Shown here: positions 57,314 through 64,000 of the stretch, piece by piece | Layout: each line of letters opens with the position of its first letter | Numbering within the stretch: position 1 is the stretch's first letter | NCBI RefSeq assembly: GCF_023546765.1 | Contig: NZ_CP097484.1 | Coordinates: 1,367,501 to 1,431,500 of the forward strand | DNA length: 64,000 nucleotides | Direction: 5' to 3' | Origin: Methylobacterium tardum | GTDB taxonomy: Bacteria; Pseudomonadota; Alphaproteobacteria; Rhizobiales; Beijerinckiaceae | Notes under the pieces: model-generated | The model's input: only the letters and a program-made list of their open reading frames with translations | Told to the model about the DNA's origin: nothing | The model's database searches: none | Translations under genes and position numbers: made by a program

Positions 57314-60300
57314 GCCGCGACCTTGAACAGCGACGAGAGGGCAGGGGCGGGTCCTGCTCGGGGGCTCCTGTGAGCACCACGAGCGTCCAGCCGCCGTCAT
57401 CGAGTTCGTCGACGATGTCCTGCGGCGGCGGCGCGTAGGCGATCGCGACGTGGTGGCTGCGCCAAACGTCCAAGATGCCGTTGGCGTCGAACTTCAACCG
57501 CTTGGCGTCGAACGGCGGCAGCCCCCACCGGCCGAGAGCCTGCGGCCACGTCTCCGTGCTCGCTGCGGCCGAGGGTGCCGTGCACACGACGGAGGTCGAC
57601 CGGATCACGCCGGCCGCGAGCCGGACGAGGGTCGTGCGAGCGCCCTCGTCCGTGCGGTCGATCAGAGCGTGGTCCATTTGGTTGTAGTACGACAGCAGAC
57701 AGCGATAGCAGCCGCGCACGCAGAAGGCGTCGCCGAGATCCTGCAGCTTTGAGGCGTCGCGGGTGATCAGCGCGTCCTCGATGCTCTCGGGCGTGAAGTG
57801 CATGACTTCCAGGGCGCGACGGGCGACTTCGGCCAAGCGCTCCGGTTCGCTGACGAGGCGGCGAAGCACGCCGGCACCGCCCTCGCTGGACTCGTAAGCG
57901 AGGATCGCCTTGCGCCTCCGGCGATCCGGGACGGCCTCGGTGGCGATCTCGCCTTCCTCGACCTGAAAGACGAGGCTCAGGCCCCGAGCGATCGCGTATT
58001 GGAGCGTGGCGAGCGTGGTCTCCTCTGCCTCCGGACCGAAGAGCTTCAGCAGGGCCGCATTCTTGTGGTCCTGCACGATGGGTACGACGCGCACGGCTCC
58101 GGGGCGTTCGGGCTCTGCCGGGTCAGCATCGTCATCGTCCTGCTCGCGGTCGGCTCCGACCCATTGGCCGTTCTGCGGGTCGATCGGGTAGCCAAACCCT
58201 GTTTCCGGCTTCCGCTTGCGAAGGCCCAGGTTGAGCCGGCTGATCTGAGCGCGTGGCGCGTAGGTTAGATCCAGGACGGTGCCGTCGTCATCCTCAGCGA
58301 CCGCGGTCAGGATGTCGCTCTGGCCGTTTCGTTTCGCCCAGGTGAAGGTGGTCTGGATCTCGAACCCACGACCCCGGCGGGCCTCCTCGTTCGCGGTGAT
58401 GCGCTCGGACGGGACCGTCTCGACGTTCTCGATGCGCAGAACCTTCTGGATGAGCTTCGAACCTTCGCCGCCAATCTGCGCGCCGCAGGCGTGACACAGA
58501 TTCTGTCCGGCACCCTCGTGGCCCGCGCCGCATGTGCGGCACACGCGCCAGACCGCGAGGTTGCCCTCGGCCAGCATTCCTTGCGGGTCGCGAACGTCCG
58601 GCGGGATCTTGGCACGGACGACCTTGAAGGCGCGCCCCTCGTGGTAGATCAGCGAGCCCGGTCCAAATTCGGCGATCGCCAGGAAGCGGGCACGCTGCAG
58701 GTAGGCCGCCCGCGGCCCGGTGGAGCCCTGCTCGGGCACGTAGGCGTAGAGCGGCAGCCGTGGGAAGTTGTAGCCGGGCAGATAGCCTTCGGTCGCGAGG
58801 TATCGGTGCGAGGCGAAGTCGGAATTGTCCGATTTGCCGCCGTGCTCCAGCAGCCGGATCTGGCTGTTAGCGATGCGCAAGGCGCGCTCGGCGGCGTCGC
58901 GGGCCTGCTTCGTCAGGCCGTGCTTCATGATCTGCCGGCTGGCCTCCTCCATCTGCACGAAGGCGGCGTTGTACAGGTCGCGCCAGCGCCCGAACGCATC
59001 GTTGAAGCGCTGCGCTGCCGTCTTCGCGACATCAGCCACGAATGGCTTGGAGTTCTTCAGCCAATCGCTGCCCGGGTCGTTCAGGACGGCTGGCGGAATG
59101 GAGGTGCGGATGTTGCCCAGGATCCGCTCGAAATCGTCCTCCACGCCGACCACGCGGTCCGGATTTGCGAGCCGGTCGGTGATCTCGGCGCGCACCGTGC
59201 GCTTGGGCGTATCGAGGTCGAGGATGTCCGGGATGGCGTCCGGCAGTTCCTGCCGCAGCCGCCCGTCGATGCCGGCCTTCGCCAGCCAGATGGCGTTGAG
59301 ATGCGCCTCGATCAGGTCGCGGTTGGCGAGATCGATGCCGGGCGGTCGCACGGAGCCGGCGACGAGCTGCTCCCGCCGGGCGAAGTAGTACTGATCGTGC
59401 GGGCTCTGGGCCGCGCAGTAGGTGACGATGAGCGCAGCTTGGCCGGAGCGTCCTGCGCGGCCGGACCGCTGCGCGTAGTTCGCCGGCGTCGGCGGCGCAT
59501 TGCGCAGGTAGACGGCGTTCAGCACCGAGATGTCGACGCCGAGCTCCATCGTCGGCGAGCAGAACAGCACCGGCAGGAAGGTGTCAGCCTCCAGCGGATT
59601 GGTCTGGTCCGCGCGCATCACGTCGAGGTTGCGTTTGCCGGCATCGCCCCAGCGGAAGCGCGCCTCGCGCCAGAGCCGCAGATCCTTGTCGACCTGCGCC
59701 GTGTGCTCACGGCTCTCGAACCCGAGCAGGCTATCGTCGTCGCTGGTGAGGATGTCCGCGGTCTCGCGATACAGGCGCGTGAAGTAGGTGTTTACGTCCA
59801 CCTTCGGCGCATCAGCGACGAGCCGAATGGCGGAGGGCAACAGCCGCAGGCCGGTGATCCCGTACTCCGAGACCTCTCGGATCCAGTTCTGAGCCTTGGC
59901 GATCCGGACGACGCTCTCCAGGAGTTCGTTGTACTCGTGGACCGTGAGGCGTCGATTGCCCGAGAGATGGCCGTGCCGCAGCTTCTTGCCGACGCGGCTG
60001 TTGGGACCGGCGGTGATCAGGCGGCTGTCCGGGCCGCGACCGCTCGGCTGAGCCTTGCCGCCGGCCCCCTCCGGGACGATCAGCAGCCCGGCATTGGAGA
60101 CCGCCTCCTGCTCCGAGATCGCCCAGGGCGTGCGCAGGTTGTCGCGTGAGGATCGGCCCAGGCTCTCGGTCGTCGCCTTCTTCAGGAAGTCGCTCTCGAC
60201 CGCGAGTTCCCCGCGCATGACCTCGAACAGAGCGTGAAAGATCCGTCGACGCGCATCCGGCTTGAGGCCGCGCAGCAGAGGGGCATCCTTGAAGAGACTG

Positions 60301-62591
60301 TCATCGGCACAGCTCTCGAGGCCCGGGTAGTGCGCCCGGATGAGCTGGAGGTTCTCCAGGTTCAGGTTGGTGTACCGCCAGCCGCGGCGCTGGTCGCTCC
60401 ACACGCGGTGGCTGAGAACGCGCGTGAGATCGGTGACAGCCCGCGCACGGGACGGGCCAACGGCCTCGGGCGAGCGCATCCAGTGGCGGCGGCGATCGTC
60501 GTTGTTGTCCTCGAAGCCGAGCGCCTTCTGCACGGCCGTGCCGTACTCGGCCTCGGCGAGCCCGTCAGGCCCGGCGGCCTGCACGGCCGAGAGGACGGCA
60601 GCCCGCAACAGCGTCGTGAAGATGAAGTCGTTGAAGTGGCCGGCCTGAAGCGCCGCGTCCTGACGGTTGTCGGAGAACCCCAGCACCTTGCGCTTGTCGT
60701 CGGCGATCTTCGCCTCGGGACGATGCATGAACCGCAGAAGGCTGCTGACGATGAGTGTCGTCGCCGAAGAACGCCCCTCGGCAGTCAAACCGGCGAGCTT
60801 GTTCTGCTCGCGGGTTCCGGGCTGCGCCTCCAGCTTGCAGTTCAGGCAGAAACGCCACCGGCCGGGGATGAACCAAGCCTGGCGGCCGGCGGCACCGACG
60901 CGCCCGTTCGGCAGGACGAAGGCTGCCGTGACCTGCTGCTTTCGGCGCGTGGACTTCAGGCGCGAGCCACGCGGCGTGTGCTCGACCCACTCGTCGGGGT
61001 ACTCGTCCAGTGCGCCCTGGAAGAACTCGTTGATCGTCTCAGGCTCGGGCACGAGGTAGCCGGCGGTGCCGCCGTCCGTCTCCCGCTCATTGATCGGATC
61101 GTCGATCGAGCGGGCCACGAAATGGTCGCCGTCCTCGTCGCCGAGGCGCATGACCGGGTGGTACTCGTGCCCGCAATCCCGACAGAAATGGGTCGAGAAC
61201 AGCAGCGCGGTCTTGTCATCTGGATGGTGCGTCTGACCCTTCAGCGTGACGCGCCGGATGCCGGTCGGACCGGCCGTACGCAAGGTCGTGTAGACTAAGC
61301 CCGCGCCTGAGATGAACCGGTGCAGCTTGAACGCCAGAAACGCGCGGGACCCGGTGCCGCCCCGCTCTGCGCCGGGACGGGCAAGGAGGCTGAGCATCTC
61401 GCGCAGACGCCCTTCGCATAGTTCCGCGTCGCACCCGGTCTCATGAGCGAGAGCCCTCGCCGCATCCACCAGGGTCATCGGCTGCCGCCGCTTCAGGCGG
61501 CTGGTGTACTCCAGCCCGATCCGAAGCTCGATCCAGACGGCGAGCGGGTGGATTTTCAGCTCGGCGTCTGTGACCTTCGTTGGCACCGGGCTCTGGATGC
61601 ATGCGGCCAGCTGCCCCTGCACGCTGGGGACTGTCAGATCCTCGTCGGTCGCCCGCTGAAGGGTCTCTTCGATGACGCAGTCGTCCGTGACCGCCACACC
61701 GAATAGGTCGCTGGCGACTTTGGCCACCGCTTTGACCGGATCGCCCTGGTCCGGCGTCGCCATGGTCGCGGACGTGCCGATGCAGACGGGATCGGCCACG
61801 CCGCGGCACAGCTGGTCGCGCAGTCGGCGCACCAGAACGGCGACATCGGCACCCTGACGCCCGCGATAGGTGTGCAACTCGTCCAGCACGATCCAGCGCA
61901 GGCCGCGGGCGTTGCCGATCACCTGGGCGTCGAGCTCGCTCTGCCGCGTAAGCAGCAGTTCGAGCATCATGAAGTTGGTGAGCAGGATGTCCGGCGGGTT
62001 GTCTCGGACCTCCTCGCGCTTCTCGCGGCTCTCCTGGCCCGTGTAGATGCGCACCCGTGGGCGCTCGGCCTCTGGAATACCGCACTGGTTCAGGAACTCG
62101 GTCAGGCCCTCGTACTGCGAGTTCGCCAACGCGTTCATCGGATAGACGACGATGGCGCGGGTCCGCGGTCGGAAGTCGGGCTTCTGGCGCTCCCGGATCG
62201 CCTCGTCGATGATCGGCAGGAAGTAGCAGAGCGACTTGCCCGATCCGGTGCCGGTCGTGACGACGAAGCTTTTGTTGGCCTTGGCCTTCGTCAGCGCCTC
62301 GACCTGATGAAGGTGCGGCTCGAGGACCCGGCTGCGCTCACGAAAGACGTGCGTCGTGAGCGGGTGCAGGACATCGTCCTTGACGAGTTCCTGGAGCGTC
62401 TCCCCGCGTGCGAAGTGCGGGTTGATCGTGATCAGGGGATCCGGCCAGAACGCCTTGTTGTCGTAGAGGCGGTCGACCTCGGTCCGGATGTCGTCAGCAG
62501 CGATCTTGTTGAAGGATCGCGCGAAGGCGTCGTAGTCCCGGATTAGGGTCTGGTCGAGGCCGAACGCGTCCACGAGGTCATGTCCCCCCAC
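57310..62591 (-). CDS. DEAD-box helicase with C-terminal DUF1998 (DrmA-DrmB-like fusion), C-terminal frameshift
   Basis: About 1760 residues. Lobe one: Q-like region PHLHQVEAL, Walker A VVTTGTGSGKSLCYF (113-120), TNFMMLELLL, DELH (237-240), GTSATMA. Lobe two: FCSPTMELGVDISVLNAVYL and NYAQRSGRAGRSGQ. Then a cysteine set CRTCG/CHACGA near 1440 and the DUF1998 block with CVRGCYRCLLSYYNQMDH near 1700. This unites what DISARM splits into DrmA and DrmB; MrfA/YprA and Druantia DruE have a similar plan. The frame as given runs on to 57201, but one extra C near 57345 would give LSSLFKVAA and a stop overlapping the SNF2 ATG as ATGA. The start is GTG 62591, just after a palindrome. First gene of the operon. 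Confidence 0.92.
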
Positions 62592-62594
62592 ATG

Positions 62595-62612
62595 ACGGCC
62601 GGTGCCGGCCGT
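62595..62612. promoter_or_regulatory. Perfect palindrome at the start of the defence operon
   Basis: ACGGCCGG (62595-62602), TG, CCGGCCGT (62605-62612) lies 3 bases before the GTG start. It could be an operator or an RNA hairpin that hides the ribosome site. Confidence 0.45.
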
Positions 62613-63047
62613 TGCCTTGAGCCGGCGACGCTACCCTAGGTCCTCGCGCACAGGTAGTAGGAAGCGGGGCTGTAGGCTGCGTAGGCCTCGTTTCAACAGC
62701 GGTTGGGCCGCTACTGTGGCACCAGCGCCTACCGGTCTGACGAGGATAGTTCGTCGACGACTAGACCGAGCGCCACGCGACGCGCACGAATTGCTGAGGT
62801 CGAACGCTCGACGATCCCACGAAGAGCGCTGATCCGAGTTATTGTCAGACCTATCGGTCCATCAGCCTGGGTTCGACGCTCACGGAAGTGAGGCGGTGAT
62901 CTCCTCGATTCCATCCGGCAGTAGGGTCAATTGCAACAATTGCCGGATCGCTGCGTAGGCGCGGCCAGTTCAAGGTGAAGCGCGGTCCATCTAAAACGCA
63001 GGGAGCCCCATGCGCGCAGGCCGGAGATCAGGCGACAATCTTGCACC
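62613..63047. other. Intergenic region upstream of the defence operon
   Basis: No gene recognised in about 435 bases; must contain the operon's promoter and that of the divergent small gene. No clear -35/-10 seen. Confidence 0.4.
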
Positions 63048-63296
63048 GTGGCTCGCCGTGGGCACGACCTCGCGATACTCGGCGTCCAGGCGCAGATGGC
63101 CGTCGGCGAGCGGATCGCCAGTCTGATGGTCGGAGGCCCGAAGGCGCGCAAGGAAACTCACTGGATAGTGACCGAGAAGGTCCTAGTCGCTGGCTCTGCC
63201 GCGGTGACGCTCGCGACGGGCGGCACGCCGCGCAAGGTCGTACGCGGCTACGGTCGGAAGGTCCAAGCCAATCACAGGCAGCTCAGCAAGAGCTGA
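63048..63296 (+). CDS. Small phasin-like hypothetical protein (82 aa)
   Basis: The frame from 63048 gives MARRGHDLAILGVQAQMAVG then ERIASLMVGGPKARKETHWI, VTEKVLVAGSAAVTLATGGT and a basic tail (VRGYGRKVQANHRQLSK). The layout of two helices with VTEKV...GGTP and a final basic helix resembles short phasin-like proteins common in Methylobacterium (family impression, not verified). Divergent from the defence operon. Confidence 0.6.
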   Translation: MARRGHDLAILGVQAQMAVGERIASLMVGGPKARKETHWIVTEKVLVAGSAAVTLATGGTPRKVVRGYGRKVQANHRQLSKS

Positions 63297-63638
63297 CCCG
63301 ACGAACTCGGGCTGTCGTACCCAGGCCGTCCTCGGCCACGCCGCCTCTCGAACCGGCTCTGCGGCGCTGTCGATCGCGACAACGACCTGCCTGGGCGTAA
63401 GGTGCTGGATCATCGAACCCTGCGACCTTCAATGCCCAAGCAATAGAGCAAGGGCTACCTGAACGCTGAAGCAGCCCAGGGCGGCGCTGACGTGACCGAT
63501 CATGCGTGTCAGAGCGGCGGGTTGATCGTAGGCTACATTATCGCCGAGCACTGCGGGCGGCTAAAATCCATCGGGGCCGATCGTCAAAGAACGCTTTCAT
63601 TAGACTGAAGGCGGCATCGAGCGACAGCATGCCATCGA
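63297..63638. other. Intergenic stretch
   Basis: No credible gene or motif. Confidence 0.35.
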
Positions 63639-64000
63639 TCAGGCGGCGCAGATGCGGGGCTCTCGCGACGTTGCGAGCCGCCATGGTGTGCTCGCGTTGC
63701 GCTTGGCTGCATACATTGCCTGATCGGCCGCAGTCAGAATGTCGTGCGAGCTCTGAGGATGTGCGGCCGAGAGAGCGATACCAATCGAGACGTTGATCTC
63801 AGCCGGTCCCGCGCAGATCACGACGGACTGTGAGATTGCCCCGGCGATCCGGTGGGCGAAGCTGCTCAAGGCTGGGCGCAGCACGCGACCGCATGCCTTG
63901 CAAAACGCGTCGGCTGTCTCGCCTGCTCCGGAACGCGATCCCAGTTTGTGCACTGCGTGCGTGCCGGGTGTCTCAACATTCCCCCCGGTCCGGCGGGACG
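63639..64000 (-). pseudogene. C-terminal part of a GGDEF (diguanylate cyclase) domain, at the window edge
   Basis: The last 90 residues (HRIAGAISQSVVICAGPAEI, then NVSIGIALSAAHPQSSHDIL and AADQAMYAAKRNAS) match the end of GGDEF domains. Upstream, where the GGEEF signature and the helix after it should be, the frame reads as unrelated sequence (SGAGETADAFCKACGRVLRP), so a frameshift probably lies near 63870, or the gene is a remnant. The 5' side runs out of the window. Confidence 0.65.

Larger units (their letters stand above)
49739..62591 (-). other. DISARM-like four-gene defence operon
   Basis: Order in transcription: DEAD-DUF1998 helicase, SNF2 helicase, PglX-like adenine methyltransferase, HNH nuclease. 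Junctions are ATGA (after correction of one base), ATGA and a 1-base gap, so all four are one translational unit. No other gene intervenes. Confidence 0.8.

Noticed and set aside
57330..57360. Programmed -1 frameshift in the helicase gene
   Set aside because: A -1 shift would fit, but no typical heptamer slip sequence is present; a missing base in a C-run is simpler.
58491..60149. Plus-strand open frame of 552 codons
   Set aside because: Antisense to the DUF1998 helicase, which has clear motifs along its whole length.
1..64000. tRNA or rRNA genes and tRNA-borne attachment sites
   Set aside because: No TTCGA-type T-loop with matching acceptor stem and no rRNA sequence was noticed; a full tRNA scan was not possible by eye.

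Overview
The window is GC-rich alphaproteobacterial DNA. Its mix of many PAS/HWE and hybrid histidine kinases, orphan chemoreceptors, a MucR regulator, an alphaproteobacterial-type SOS box and paralogous small proteins most resembles a Methylobacterium/Methylorubrum accessory chromosomal region or megaplasmid (inference; no rRNA, tRNA, replication or partition gene was seen).

Layout. 1-5.5 kb: an HWE sensor kinase cut by the window edge, a Cache-type hybrid kinase, then small or empty DNA. 5.5-10 kb: a stress-protein island (YflT-like protein, secreted PepSY-like protein, two DUF2382/YsnF proteins, a 59-residue CsbD-like protein, a membrane protein). 10.1-14 kb: nested mobile DNA: an IS605-type tnpB element split by an IS630 element, next to an IS256 element, both sitting in an older tnpB remnant. 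14-31 kb: signal transduction (triple-PAS chemoreceptor, GGDEF-EAL protein, two membrane chemoreceptors, a six-PAS hybrid kinase), a methyltransferase of the 3-hydroxypalmitate methyl ester type, a DUF695/RraB-like protein and more tnpB debris. 31-47 kb: small lineage-specific proteins, MucR, an IS5 element, decayed regulators (Crp, HD, receiver, XRE), a three-gene IS605-type element carrying a zinc-ribbon protein, an IHF-beta protein, a DUF2059 protein and a soluble chemoreceptor with reversed domain order. 47.5-49.3 kb: an SOS-controlled umuDC operon. 49.7-62.6 kb: a tightly coupled four-gene defence operon. 63-64 kb: a small protein and the end of a GGDEF gene.

The best candidate for an undescribed system is the 49.7-62.6 kb operon. 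It encodes a DEAD-box helicase fused to a cysteine-rich DUF1998 end, a SNF2 helicase (DrmD-like), a PglX/DrmMI-like adenine methyltransferase and an HNH endonuclease. These parts are those of class 1 DISARM, but DrmA and DrmB functions appear fused, the phospholipase-D protein DrmC is absent, and an HNH nuclease closes the operon. Genes two and three, and three and four, are joined by ATGA or 1-bp junctions; the first junction would also be ATGA if one base lost from a C-run were restored.

A caution for the whole window: at least nine otherwise well-conserved genes carry a single indel or stop (for example near 700, 6055, 12780, 13445, 20053, 24118, 29757, 30508, 35555, 46740 and 57345). Either this is a decaying accessory region or the assembly has residual indel errors; raw reads would decide.
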